Shown: positions 1-12,053 of the stretch, one piece after another
How the letters are laid out: every line of letters starts with the position of its first letter
Numbering within the stretch: position 1 is the first letter of the stretch
NCBI GenBank assembly: GCA_014904845.1
Contig: MU119479.1
Coordinates: 1-64,000 of the forward strand
DNA from: Acephala macrosclerotiorum
Lineage: Eukaryota > Ascomycota > Leotiomycetes > Helotiales > Mollisiaceae
Length of the DNA stretch: 64,000 nt
Direction of reading: 5' to 3'
Position numbers and translations under genes: made by a program
Notes under the pieces: generated by a model
Told to the model about the DNA's origin: nothing
Databases searched by the model: none
What the model saw: only the letters and a program-made list of their open reading frames with translations

Positions 1-329
1 TTAAAAAAAAAAAAAAAAAACTCGTTTAAAAAATTTAATATTAAAAAATAATTATATTAATTTGAAAAAAATTCAATTATAAAATTTAATAATAAATAAT
101 TAAATTAATTTAAAATTCAATAAATTATTTATATTATAATAATTATTATTTAAATTTATAAAAAAAAAATATTATTTAAATATAATTAATTAATTTTATA
201 ATTTTATTAAAAAAAATTTCAATTGATTTTAAAAATTTTAATTTATATATTAATATAATTAATATAATTAATAAAAAAATTACGTAATTCGAATAATTAA
301 AATTATAAAAAAAATTTATTATTAAATAA

Positions 330-3135
330 AATAAAAAAATAAAAATTTTATTTGTAAAACATTTTAAATTTTATAATTATTTTTATATCGTTTATTAATA
401 ATTAAAATCTCGTTTTAATTTTTCAATTTACAAATAATTTTTAATGATTTTTTAATTTATTTTATTTTTTATAATAATTTTTATAAAATAAAATAAATTA
501 AAATATATAAAATATAAATTTAAAAAATATTATATTTAATTTTTATAAAATAAATAATTAAAATTATTATATAATCGAATTTAAAAATATTAAAATTTCG
601 AAAATATTACGATTTTATTTATTTATTTATAAATTTAATAAATTTATTATAATTAATTTAAAATATTTTTCTCGTTTTAAAAAAAAAACTCGTTTAACGA
701 CTTGTAAACAAATTAATAATAAACGAATTTTTTTTATTTATTCGACGTATATTTTATTTTGTAAATCTCGTAAAAACGTTTTTATAAAAATTATAAAATT
801 TTCGATTTTAGTAATTTATTTTTATTTTAAATTTTAAATTAAAAACTTTTAATTTAAAAGTTTTATAAACGTTTAAAATTAATATAATTATTAAAATAAT
901 ATTTAAAATTTTATCGAAAAATAAAAATCGATAAATTAATAAACTTTTTAATATTTAAAATAAAAATATATTATTTATAAAATTTTATATTATTAAAAAA
1001 AAAAATTTAAAATTTTCCTTTTTTATATTTAATTATTACGATCGATTTAATTAATTTAAATTATTTTATTTAATATATAATTTTAAAAAAAAATTTAAAT
1101 TTTTTTTTAAAAATTACGTAATTATAAAAATATTTAGTATTTAAATAAAAGTTTAAATATTTAAAATAAAAACGTATTTTAATAATTTTATAATTATAAT
1201 TTTATTTTATTAATTTATATAATAACGAATTAATAAAATCGTTTAAAATTTAAAATTTAATAATATTTAATTAAATTTCAATTTATTTGCAAATTTTATT
1301 CGATTTAAATTAATTAATAAATTCTAATTATAATATAATATATTTAAATTTTTAATATTCGTTATATATTATAATATTTTTTAATAAATTAATTAAATTA
1401 TTATATTTAAATATTTCAATTAAATTTAAATAAAATCGTTTAATATTAAAAATATTAATTATTTATTCGATTTAAAAATTAATATTAATTTTTTTATATA
1501 TACGTAATATTAATACTTTTTATAATAAGCGATTTTACTCAAATTTAATCGAAGTATTTAAATATAGTAATTTGATTGATTTATTAAAAAAATACGCGAT
1601 ACGTAATAAATATCGAAATTTTAATTATATTACGCTTATAATTACAATTTATTAATTAATTCAAATTATATAAAACTTATAAATAAATTGAAATTTATTT
1701 AAATATCGTTAAATTTTAAATTTTAAACGATTTTATTAATTCGTTATTACGTAAATCAATAGAATATAATTATATTTAATAAAAATCGCGATTATAAAAT
1801 TTTTAAATATATTTTTATTTTAAGTATTAAAATCGACATTTAATAAAAAATATTAAAACTTTTTAAATACGTTTTTATTTTAAATATTAAAATATTTATT
1901 TAAATATTAAATATTTTTATAATTATATAATTTTTTTTTTAAAATTATATATTAAATAAAATAATTTAAATTAATTAAATCGATCGTAATAATTTAATAT
2001 AAAAACGAAAATTTCAAAAAAAAAAAATTTAATATAAAGTTTTAAAAATACGTTTTTATTTAAAGTATTAAAATATTTAAATATTAAAATAATTATATAA
2101 TTCTCGAAAAAAGTTTTAAAAAGTTTTTTCTTAGAATTATATATTAAAAAAAGTAATTTAAATTAATTAAATCGATCGTAGTAATTCGATATAAAAAAAC
2201 GAAAATTTTAAAAAATATTTTTTTAGTAATATAAAATTTTATAATAAATGTATTTTTATTTGAAATATTAATAAATTTATTAATTTATCGATTTTATTAC
2301 TCGACAAAATTTAAAATTATTATTTTATTTTTAAATACTTATAAAACGTTTAAATTAAAAGTTTTTAATTTGAAATTTGAAACTTGAAATAAAAATATAT
2401 TATTAAAATCGAAAATTTTATAATTTTTCGTAAAAACGTTTTTATGAGATTTACGAAATAAAATATATATCGAATATCGAAAAAAAAAAACTCGTTTATT
2501 ATTAATTCGTTTAACGAATCGTCGAACGAGTTTTTTTTTTTAATACGAAAAAAACATTTTATTATATATATAAAAAAAAAATTAATATTAATTTTTAAAT
2601 CGAATAAATAATAAATTGAATTTATATTTAAATTATTTATATTTTTAATTAATAATTATTATATAATTTAAATCGAAATTATAAAATTTATTATATAAAA
2701 AAAAATATAATTATTTAATATAATATAAAATAAAAAAAAAATAAAAAAAAATTTATTCGTAAAAGATTTTTATATTTCGTAATTATTTTTACGTCGTTTA
2801 TTAATAATTAAAAATTTATTTCGATTTTCAAATTTAAAAATAAAATATTAATAATTAAATTATTTAAATTAATTTTTTTTTAATTTATTATATATAAAAA
2901 ATTATTATTTATTAATTATATTAAATAAAATATTAATAATTTATTTTTATTAAAATTTATATAATATAAAAATAAAAAATATTATATTTTAATATTAATC
3001 GATTTTTCGATTTTTAATTTATTTAAAAAAAACTTTATAATTTTAAATAATTAAAATTATTAATCGAATTTAAAAATTTTACGATTTTATTTATTTATTT
3101 ATAAATTTAATAAATTTATTATAATTATAATATAA
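330..3135. repeat. Relic long direct repeats (about 330-665 and 2735-3135)
   Basis: Two AT-rich stretches can be aligned by eye in the same orientation. Both contain a run with a ttattaataattaaaa core near their start and end in a matching segment beginning tacgattttatttatt at about 608 and 3070. They lie about 2.4 kb apart and flank an inverted-repeat core. They could be LTRs of a degraded retroelement or two copies of one family; RIP has erased anything that would decide. Confidence 0.6.
680..2540. repeat. Relic inverted repeat, arms about 680-1130 and 1930-2540
   Basis: The left arm, with ctcgtttaacgacttg near 690 and an att-acgatcgattta core near 1035, reappears as its reverse complement on the right. 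There the gatcgtaataattta core is seen near 1980 and again near 2175, and the cgtttaacgaatcgtcgaacgag segment is near 2500. The right arm therefore holds two copies of one sub-segment. Head-to-head insertion of related elements before RIP is a likely origin. Confidence 0.6.
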
Positions 3136-3399
3136 ATTAAAAATATATTTAAATTTTTTAATTTTTTAATTTTAATTTTAATTTATTTAAATTAGTAATT
3201 ATTATGTAATTTTAATTTTAATTACGAAATATTATAAATTACAATTATATTTATTTAAAAAAAATTATTATTCGATAAAATTTATTTTAAAAAAATATAA
3301 TTAATTAAATTAATTATAATAATTTAATATAAAAAATATTTTTTTAATAAATATAATTTTAATAATTATATATAATTAATTAAATTAATCGTAATAATT

Positions 3400-3930
3400 T
3401 AATATAAAAAATAAAAATTTTATAAAAAATATTTTTTATTTAAAATTTTTATTAATTTATTAATTTATTCGAATTTAAAAAAATATTTTTTTAAATAAAT
3501 TATTTTTTTTATATTAATAAAAATTATTTTAATTTGAAATTTAAATTATTAAATAAATTTAAATTAATAATTAATTTTAATTAAATATAAAATAAACGTA
3601 AAAATAAATAAAAAATAAAAATATATTTATAAAATATAAATCGTATTAAATATTATTTAATCGAAAAATAAAATAAAAATATATTTAAATAAATAAATTA
3701 TAATATTTAATATAAAAAATGAAAATTTTAAAAAATATTTTTTAATATAAAATTTTATTAAAAATATTTTTTTATTTTAATTAATTTATTAATTTATTCG
3801 ATTTTAAATAAACGTTTTTTTAAATGAATTATTTTTTTTATATTAATAAAAATTATTTTAATTTTAAATAAATACAAAAATAAAAATTTTTTTATAAAAT
3901 ATAAATTATATTAAATATTATTTAATTAAA
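3400..3930. repeat. Relic tandem duplication, unit about 280-320 bp
   Basis: A segment with attaatttattaatttattcga followed by an attattttttttatattaataaaaa run occurs near 3450-3540 and again near 3780-3860. A later segment reading ataaaatataaat-attaaatattatttaat occurs near 3630 and 3895. Both pairs keep a similar offset, so this looks like a degraded tandem duplication. Confidence 0.5.
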
Positions 3931-4003
3931 AAAAAAAATTTTAAAATTAAATCGTATTATTTTAATTTAAAATATTTTAAATTTAAAAAAAATTTAATAA
4001 TAA

Positions 4004-4056
4004 ATATAATAATAAAAATAATAATAAAAATAATAATAAAAATAATAATAAAAATA
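4004..4056. repeat. 12-bp AT microsatellite
   Basis: About four copies of a 12-bp unit (aataataataaa) in tandem. It is a simple repeat inside the AT-rich block with no evident function. Confidence 0.8.
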
Positions 4057-4762
4057 ATTTTAAATTAATATTTAATTTTTAAACGATTTATTTTTAATAT
4101 AATATTATAATAAAAAATTTTATAAATTTAATATTTATAATTTATAATATAATAAATTTTATATTTTTTTAAATTATATTTATTTTATTTATTCGATTTA
4201 ATTATTTTTTTATATTTATATTTTATAATTATAAATCGATTATTAATTTAAAAAAAAATTTAAATATAATAATTAAAAAATAAAATCTCGTAAAAATTAT
4301 ATATTTATATAAATTAATTACATATTTTAAATTAAATTTTTAAATTTTTAAAATAAATTTTTTTTTAAAAAAAAAAAATTTAAATTATAAAATTTTAAAA
4401 TTTAAATTTATTATAAATTTAATATTATTTTAATTTTTTATTTATAATTATTATAATTTAATTTAATTTAATTTTATAATATTAAAATTTTTAAAAATTA
4501 TATACGATTTTAATAATATTATATATAATTAATATATTAATTATTAAAAAATAAAAATTTATTAAAATTATATTTTAAAATAAATAAATTAATATTATTA
4601 TTATTTATTAAAAAAAAAAAATAATTAAAAAATTATAAAAAAAATTTAATTTTACGAAAACGTAAAAAATCTTTAAAAAGCGATATTTTATTACGTAAAA
4701 AAAACTTAAAATTAACTAATGCTGCCTAATCCAGCTTAGCGTAGCCTACCGAGCTTAACTCT

Positions 4763-4873
4763 CATGCCGTAGCCTTACAAAATGAATCATCCTTCACTAT
4801 CCACACTGTTTTCCCAACATGCCGTAGCCTTACAGAATGAATCATCCTTCACTACACACACTGTTTTCCCCAA
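4763..4873. repeat. 55-bp tandem repeat, two copies, at the edge of the AT block
   Basis: Copies at 4763-4817 and 4818-4873 start with catgccgtagcctta and end with ctgttttccc(c)aac, with only a few differences. They lie just inside the normal-composition DNA between the RIP block and the P450 gene. The copies are too short to be expected to trigger RIP and are nearly identical, so the duplication is recent. Confidence 0.9.
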
Positions 4874-5144
4874 CACTAGGCGAGCTGCAGCGGGGATGGA
4901 ATACCTGACCCTCCAGCCTACCAGGAGGTAACCTTACCCCTCCCCTAGCACGTGAAAACCCCTCCACTTCCCATCCCTACTTCCTATTCCTACACCTGAC
5001 TGGTCAGGATTCATTCTCGTTCTATGCGGGACTGCCCATGCCTGAAGACTGTCCTCTTACCTTCCTTAAATATGCCGTCACTTGTCCTATCGTCTTTTCT
5101 ATCATTTCTTGCCCAAACGGTGAATCATTATAGCTGAATGCAAC

Positions 5145-6883
5145 ATGTCAGTCTCGTACACCGTCTTATTGTGCGTTGGAGTGGCATTTGTTTTCGCGAT
5201 TGCGCAGCGAACGAGGACATGGCTTCGATTGCGACACATCCCTGGACCCTTTGCGGCGGGGGTTTCCAAGTTATGGCTTATCAGACATACTCAGGGTGGA
5301 AGGATGCACATGGATACGGCGGAAGCGTGCGAAATATACGGTGCGACAAAACCCGCAAAGATACAAATTGCGGTATACGGCGTTGATAACTGTGACAGGA
5401 CCACTGGTCCGAGTTGGCCCCAATGAACTCATCACTGGCGATCCAGATATCTTGCGAAAGATTCTAGCGATCCGATCTCCCTATCGCAGGTCGGATTGGT
5501 ACGATTCGTTGCGACTTGATCCTACTCACAATAATATCCTCTCTGAAAGAAATGACGAGAAACACAATGTGCTTCGGGCGAAAATGGCTGCTGGAGTATG
5601 TCCCTATACCCTTTTCCCTCCCGCAATACTTACTCATGCGCAGTACTCTGGAAAAGAAAACCGACACCTCGAACGCTCGATCGACAACAATATCGCAAAT
5701 CTCATAAAGCTCATCGAAACGAAATACCTTTCTACCGAGACAGACTTCAAGCCCGTGGACTTTGCACGAAAAGCACAATTCTTCACTCTCGACGCCATCT
5801 CGGATATTGCCTTTGGAAGGGAATTTGGGTATCTTGCAAATGACAAGGATATGTTTTCCTACATCAAAACCACCGAAGATACCATACCCGTCATGAATCT
5901 CATAGGCGCTCTACCCTGGTTGGCGCAAGTCCTGCACTCAAGAGTATTCAAGAGCCTATTGCCGACTGATAAGGATGTGCATGGATTAGGGAAAGTGATG
6001 CGGATTGCAAAGGAAGCGGTAGGAGAGAGATTTGGTCCTAACAAGAAAGAGCAACGTGATATGCTAGGCTCATTCGTGCGCCGCGGTCTTACGCAGAGAG
6101 AAGCGGAGTCCGAGACCCTCATGCAAATTCTGGCTGGCTCGGACACGACGGCAAGTGCGATACGCGCGACGATCCTACACATTATTACCAGTCCACACGT
6201 CCTCAATACTCTCCTCGCCGAGATCTCTTCCGCCAAAATATCGAATCCAATCACCGACGCGGAAGCCCGCAAACTCCCCTACCTACAAGCCGTAACCAAA
6301 GAAGGCCTCCGCATCTTCCCTCCCGTCACAGGACTTATGTTCAAATATGTCCCCAGTGGGGGTGATACCATCGCCGGCTACTTTGTTCCAGAGAACACGA
6401 AGATAGGGTATTGCGCCTTCGGGTTGTTTCTAGATAAGAAATTATGGGGCGAAGACGCAAAGATGTTCAGGCCAGAAAGATGGTTGAGGGGTAGCCAAGA
6501 GGAGATTCGGAGGAAGGAGGCAAATTTGGAGTTGGTTTTTGGGTATGGGCGGTGGCAGTGTTTGGGGAAGAGCGTTGCCCAGGTAGAGCTTAATAAGGTA
6601 TTTGTTGAGGTATGTTGGTGTTTTCCTTTCTATTCGCTCTACCCTACCTTTGATTTTTGGCTGCTGGATGGAAAGTATAGCTTGCAATTCGGCGGTGGAT
6701 CGAAATTACAATTGGAGAAATGTGGGAAGTTTTACTAATCGGCACTTCTTGCATCTTTAGTTGCTCAGAAATTTCGAGCTTACGATTGTGAATCCTCAGG
6801 AGCCATGGGAGTCATACAGCGCAGGAATCTTTATCCAAAGTGATATGTGGTTAAGAATGACGAAGCGGGAGCCAAAGATTTAG
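5145..6883 (+). CDS. Cytochrome P450 monooxygenase
   Basis: Membrane-anchored haem monooxygenase of about 493 aa; substrate unknown. Exons as read: 5145-5340, 5399-5595, 5644-6609 and 6761-6883. The 48-bp second intron keeps the frame open, so it could be missed. The N-terminus has a hydrophobic anchor (about residues 4-20) and an IPGP hinge. The I-helix AGSDTT is near residue 295, ExxR (EGLR) near 351, FRPERW before the haem loop, and FGYGRWQCLG carries the haem cysteine near 437. The last 40 residues follow a 151-bp intron. The sequence style resembles pisatin-demethylase-like fungal P450s, but that is an impression. All catalytic motifs are intact although the start lies only about 430 bp from the RIP block. 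No reductase or backbone biosynthetic gene is adjacent, so a cluster role is not supported. Confidence 0.88.
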
Positions 6884-7345
6884 CTCTAGGAATTATAATA
6901 TTTCCTAGAAATGGGATTAATTGAAATGGACCTGACGGATTTCCCTTGATCCGGATTGGGGTAAAAAAAGAGGTATTATTAACCTTGTTACAACGAGGGA
7001 GTAGAAAACGTCATGTGCGAACCGTGAAAAGGTCATCGGGCTGGGGGTTTATAATAAATTTGATTCCCTTGGTCAAAATTATATTTAAATTCTTTTCAAA
7101 AGTAATATTTTCTTTTTTCTCTTTTTTTTCGATTTTTAATTTTAAATATAAAATCGTATTTTTATTAAAAATATTGCCAAATCCAATTTATTAAATATAT
7201 TAAAAGCTTGTAACCCGGGTATTATTCGGGTTATTCGTACCCGTCCGATTATATGACTAAGGTAACAATATACGAAAAGATCAACGCCATAGCCATCCTA
7301 TTCGATAATGCCTAACCAAGCATTTTATTCTCCAATAGTTTTAAA
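6884..7345. other. Intergenic, partly AT-rich
   Basis: Convergent 3' region between the P450 gene and a decayed GTPase-like gene. It contains an AT-rich patch at about 7070-7210. I see no gene or clear repeat. Confidence 0.6.
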
Positions 7346-8290
7346 TTACATCAGTTGTTCTCTTTCCTGTATCAGAGTTTCCATGTTCACCTCCAACTTG
7401 TCATCGTCCTCCTCGAGTTTGGTTCTCTTCAGGTCAATATTACGCAGCCGTATTCTCGCCTCTTCAAGTGCTTCGCCTATATTGCGTCTCCTTCCAAGCT
7501 CCAATTCTATTTCACGTCGTACTTTCTTTGTTTTTGGCCCAAGTTCATCCAGTAGTTCTGAAATGCTCCGCTGAACTTGGAGGCCCACTCTTGTCTCATT
7601 TAGCATTTTCCTTTGAGCAATCATCTGCTGCTGGACTTCAAGCACCACAGACCAATTCTGGCTAAGGAGTGAGTCGACAATAGCTAATGCGGTCTCCTTA
7701 GTATCGTCGTGTCGAAATATCTCACTGTTATTTCCACCCCAGAAATTTCTCTTCCTTTTCAACTCTTGAAACTTTCTCTCGAGTTCTCCGCTATATGTCG
7801 AGTCAACCTCGTTCCAGCAGGAAGTGGCGAAGACCACGCCATTGCGGATATCCTGGTGACCGCTTTAAAGTACCTCAAGCATTTCTAGATTCTTCGATGC
7901 AGTATCTTGTACTCTGTCATCTGTCATGCGATGAAGATAAATCATCCCGGATAGTCTGATGCTGTGCTTGTGTAGAAAGCCGAGATAGCCTGCAATTTCC
8001 CTCAAGACATCCGTATCAGATTTATGCGTGTCGTCGACGGCGTCACGGCATATACACCGAACGCAGGTACGTTAATAAGATATACTTTTTGACCATTTCC
8101 TGCGGTAGGTGTGCCTGGCAGATCGTGAGCGCGTGCTTCATGTAGGTAGAGATTGATATAGTAGAAGAGCAATTCACTGACATGGACTCAGAGTATGGTC
8201 ACCTCCAACTTTCTCGCCGATTACAAGAGAAAAAAAGTACTTTCCCCAGTTCTAGAGGCATCTATCACAAGTATGGCGTTGCCATTTAGT
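7346..8290 (-). pseudogene. Decayed fungal G-domain (AIG1-like P-loop GTPase) protein
   Basis: The last 163 codons (7837 down to 7346) are open. They encode the charged, probably coiled-coil C-terminal part seen in fungal cytosolic G-domain proteins: a VFATSCWNEV segment, FRHDDTKETAL, then Glu/Arg-rich helix. Upstream, in several frames, are remnants of the GTPase core: a degenerate P-loop (ASRTGESTF, one residue short and lacking the lysine) near 8240-8285, YLINVPAF in place of a DTPG-type motif near 8070, then DDTHKSDTDVLREIA and SGMIYLHRMTDDR at about 7860-8040. Stops separate the pieces (for example after EVL near 7865). The missing P-loop lysine and the interruptions argue against a working GTPase. 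Family identity is from recalled pattern. Confidence 0.7.
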
Positions 8291-8833
8291 CTAAGGTGCG
8301 GCCGAATGAGTCAAGGGCAGGTCTCGGGATGGTAGGAGCGGCCATTGATGGCGACTTACCCAAGACATGGGTGAGTCTGCGGACTAGACTTGGAAGACTG
8401 ATTAGACTTTGATGAGCTAATCGATGACTTGGCGTGTCCCTTGCTGCCAAAGGCCTTTTTGAGATGATGCATTTCTACTAAACGAAAAGTCCCACAAAGA
8501 TAGAAGTTATTCTCCGAAGACCATTTGAGTAGAGGCTGAAAATACCCTGAGTCGAGAAGAGCACGAGACCAAGGATATATGCGAGACTTAAATAGAAGGA
8601 GGCTGTGAAATAATGCAGATGTATCAGTTGAGAGGTAAGAAGGAGTGGTATTGTAATGTCTAATCTGCCCATTTAACTAGGTAGGAATGTTCCCTTAATA
8701 AAGTAAAATCGCTGTGCATCTAGACCAGCTTAGACCAGCTTAGACCGCCTATATAAGCCGATGCTCAATTAAGCGTGCGGCTTCATTTCAACATCGAACA
8801 ATGTCTCAATGCATTTCCACTAATACCACCTAA
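8291..8833. other. Intergenic with short tagaccagct tandem
   Basis: No convincing gene. Near 8720-8745 there are two or three copies of the 10-bp unit tagaccagct, followed by tatataag (about 8750). It separates the decayed GTPase-like gene from the 3' end of the secreted protein gene. Confidence 0.5.
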
Positions 8834-10792
8834 TTACGAGATCTCAACTGACAAAGGCCTTCGCCCCGTAACATTCGTCGCCGTCGGTTCACCCCCATTA
8901 CTTGCCGTCTCCGTATAAACCACACCATCACTACTCGTGGTAAGAACAGCCCATGTGGAAGCCATTGTCGTACTATTAAAGCTCGCCATTGATGTCGAAT
9001 TCGGATTAATAACATAAGATGACGAAGCCGTAGCATAAAGCGGTACTGTCTCCAAAGAGAGATATGAGGTGATGATTGTGGTAGTGACCCAGATGGAGCG
9101 GGTGTAGACTTCTGTGTAGATATTCACCGTTTCGATGGCCGATATGATGGGGACGGTGAAAATTGAGAGGGGGACGGGACTGGTGATTGTCATTGGTGGG
9201 GAAGTGTATGCTGTTGTAGGTGTATTGTCAGCACAGACAGTTTTGGGGATAACGATCGAAGTGAGGAGAGTGGAGGGACACCAGTCGAGATTCGATTCGC
9301 AGCCAGTAAGTGTTTGGGAAGAAATGCTCCAGCTTGAACACGTAGTGCCATAAGGGCCACATGCGTACTCTCCGTTGATTTTTGGGGCATTGATAGGGCA
9401 CAAGAAGTTAGAGGCACAGGTGTATAGGGCAGGATCATAACACTGTGGAAAGGTTGCAGAGACTCTATGCCAGGGTGCTTCTAAACGGGTTGGATCCTCA
9501 ACTTGGCATATTAGGAGACCTGTACCGCACGGTGGTTGAGGTATAGGTGTTGATGTCGGTGGTGGAAAGACAGGCGGCGTGCTAGTCTGCACACAGGCCG
9601 AAGGAAGAGCCAGAGACTCAAGCGTCTGCACAGCCGTCGGACCCGCACTCAAAGACTTATAATCTAGCTCCACAACAGCTCTGGCATAGACTCCTAAATC
9701 GACGTAGAGAGACTCTGTGGATTCAACGCCACAGTCGGTGGTTGTATTGAGGCAGGCCTTGTAGCCAGGCGCGCCGAGGAATACGCCTGCTTCGAAGTCG
9801 AGGCCAGTACCGTCGACTTCGACTTCTAGGCCTGCGCGGACGCTGAATCGGAGTGAGGCTGTCAAGCAGGCTGAGCCTGCGATGACTTTGACTGGTATGC
9901 CTTTTGGATGGATCTCTGTGCTGTTGTTGTCCTATTAGCTAGCTATATCATTGAAGATTTCCGATATCTACTGGGAACTTGGGTGTTTACTCACATGTTG
10001 GAACTCTGAATATCTCCCGTGATCGGGTTGATGATCAAGTATGCATCGGGTATCCAGACTTCGAAACCAGTCGTGAAATCGATGGCAGCGTCGAGATTAA
10101 AGACCAGATCTAAAGCAGGTACGATACCGATGAAGTTTTGGCCGGTCAACTAGATTTCGTCAGACCTTGCCCCGAGACTTGTAAGAAAACCCTACATAGA
10201 GACAGTGGGTTTTCGGGGGAAAACTTACATTCTGCTTTTCCGGGTCCGCCTCTTTTGGTGGCCAAAGATGAACAATATAAGTGCCATGCGCAGCAAACGA
10301 AATATCAAACTCGAAATGGCCAAAGAAGTCATGGATGTCAACCTTCAGATCCAGACCCAGCGCGGTGATAATTTCGCCTATCGGACACTCCAATATCTCG
10401 GTAATCTCACTGACGATATCCTGTGTGACTGGCGTCGTGCTCACAGCCAGGGTTCCGGAAGTATAGCAGCTCACACAAGTTACTTGAAGCGTCGAAGTTC
10501 CAGCAGCGCCAGCGCTGATGGGTCTGGGCATGCTTTGTCGATGCAAAAGGTTGTGGATAACTTACAATGTGTGTTTGAACAGCTCCTGGTTCTTCAGGTT
10601 CATGTTGAGGGAAAAGGTTCCGAGGGTCATAGGGTCAATGCGTTTTCCTAATGTCGAGACATCTCTTGGAAATATATCAGATCGTATTAGATCTTGTCCT
10701 GGTGCTTCGTATGGAATAGCAACTAAGGGTACCGCGGATGAGGAAGCGTGATAGACTAGTGCAAGCACGGCGATACATAATTGTAGCTTCAT
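8834..10792 (-). CDS. Secreted protein, probably DUF7223-type, with Ser/Thr-rich tail
   Basis: Four exons on the minus strand as read: 10792-10566, 10514-10229, 10149-9995 and 9920-8834, giving about 584 aa. The first intron's acceptor could also be 9 bp earlier (exon from 10523), which keeps the frame. The start is chosen because it gives a signal peptide (MKLQLCIAVLALVYHASSSA). The middle contains a beta-rich segment (LVFNLDAAIDFTTGFEVWIPD, then FEAGVFLGAPGY and VYARAVVELDYKS). I recall this pattern from fungal extracellular DUF7029/DUF7223 proteins. A cysteine-rich stretch follows (around CASNFLCPINAP and CGPYGTTC), then a Ser/Thr-rich tail. No C-terminal hydrophobic GPI signal is seen. 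A role at the cell surface or secreted outside is likely; the activity is unknown. Confidence 0.75.
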
Positions 10793-12053
10793 CTCTTTGA
10801 ATATGTTGGCTAAATTCAAAAGAGGATTATGAAGTTTCGATAGACTGATAAAGGCCTTGCCAAGTACTGAGTACTTCAACTCAGTTGGAATCTGTAGTGA
10901 AGTACCAAAATATGAAAAGAAGTTGGAGGAAACTGCTAAGACACAATCGAGGCTGAACCATGTCAAACAGAACACAAAGTGAACAAACAAGATGGATTGG
11001 GCATTGCAACCCCGCAAAGCGCCACTCGAATCACTCTCGTAAAGCTTGGCCACTTGAGTTTCGAAGTGGCAGGATAAGAATGAGCGCGGTGCATATCTCG
11101 ACCCAAAAGACACGTCCCACGACTGGTGGACGATAGTGCCAACGCTGCAATCCTCAACTGGGGTGCGAAAGTCGTAAGCTATGAGGCTGCGATCGGGTGT
11201 GTTGATGCGGGACGTGAGACACAGCCTCCACGAAAAGTGTTCCACCACATTGAATGAGTGAGGGAGCGACGAGGCTCGACAAATGTGATGCCAGTTGATG
11301 GAATAGAGTTACAGTTTATTTCCAGGGACTTAATGTCAGACGGAGCTATTGAGGGCTCTTTGTGGGCTGAGTTGTGCTGCACTTGCTTGTGCCGGCAGAA
11401 AGTTGGTTGAAGGGGGACATAGAGTCAAATGTCTCGTTTGTGGGTGGATAGCTAGATTTGGTAGTTTTGGTGGAGTACTGGAGTTGGGCCCAGCCCACGA
11501 CAGATTTTCTGGCAGCATGGGTATCGCTCCATCTACGCTGGACGGGAGAGGAAATGAGATGTTAGGCTTTCTGAGCTGCAACTGCCTACCCTCCGTACAG
11601 TCTATAGGTCAGAATACAGATATTCGACCAGAGGCTCAGAGAATATAGGGAGGCTGAAGTCTGCCTCCAGCCTTGAGCCAGAACGACCCTTGAACCAACA
11701 TGTCAGGTAAATGAAGCCCTTCACAAGAGGAAAGGAAACGGACGAATAAGGACTTCAAGCTCTTGGAAAGCCGGCCTCGTCTACGCATAACCACACACAC
11801 CTATGGCCCCTTCCCACCCCCATTCCCAGGATCCCAGTCCATCCCTTAGCATTTTCAATCCATCCATACCATACCAGTATTCGATAACTCTAGTAGTACT
11901 ACTCCAAAACGGCTCCAAAAAAAAGGCTCGGGACGCCATTGGAGAATCTTCGCTACATTTTAGATGCAGGTCGAAGATCAAACTATTGAATAGAAACATG
12001 CAGTAGACTTAGAAATTCAACAAAGCATCAGACGAAAAGAGAGCTCACTCGAA
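10793..12053. other. Intergenic / promoter region
   Basis: The upstream region of the secreted protein gene lies at its left end. The short reading frames here overlap each other on both strands, lack recognisable motifs and look like chance. No repeat noticed. Confidence 0.5.

Larger units (their letters stand above)
1..4716. repeat. Saturated RIP-degraded AT-rich repeat block
   Basis: The stretch is almost pure A/T with no plausible coding region and ends sharply near 4716, where composition becomes balanced. The few surviving cytosines lie mostly in CpG (tcg/acg); CpA, CpT and CpC are rare, with a few exceptions such as caa triplets. This is what repeated C-to-T change on both strands would leave. 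RIP of repeated DNA in Pezizomycotina, with CpA preferred, is established; assigning this block to RIP is inference from composition and internal repeats. The original element class can no longer be recognised. The block is probably heterochromatic and could be subtelomeric or pericentromeric, which cannot be told from here. Confidence 0.9.

Noticed and set aside
5145..6883. Biosynthetic gene cluster around the P450
   Set aside because: No synthase, terpene cyclase, transporter or regulator is adjacent on the visible side.
8478..8672. 64-codon hydrophobic frame on the minus strand
   Set aside because: No start context, motif or neighbour support; likely chance next to pseudogene debris.
11336..11648. 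Overlapping 80-100-codon frames on both strands
   Set aside because: They overlap on opposite strands, with no recognisable domain or splice support.
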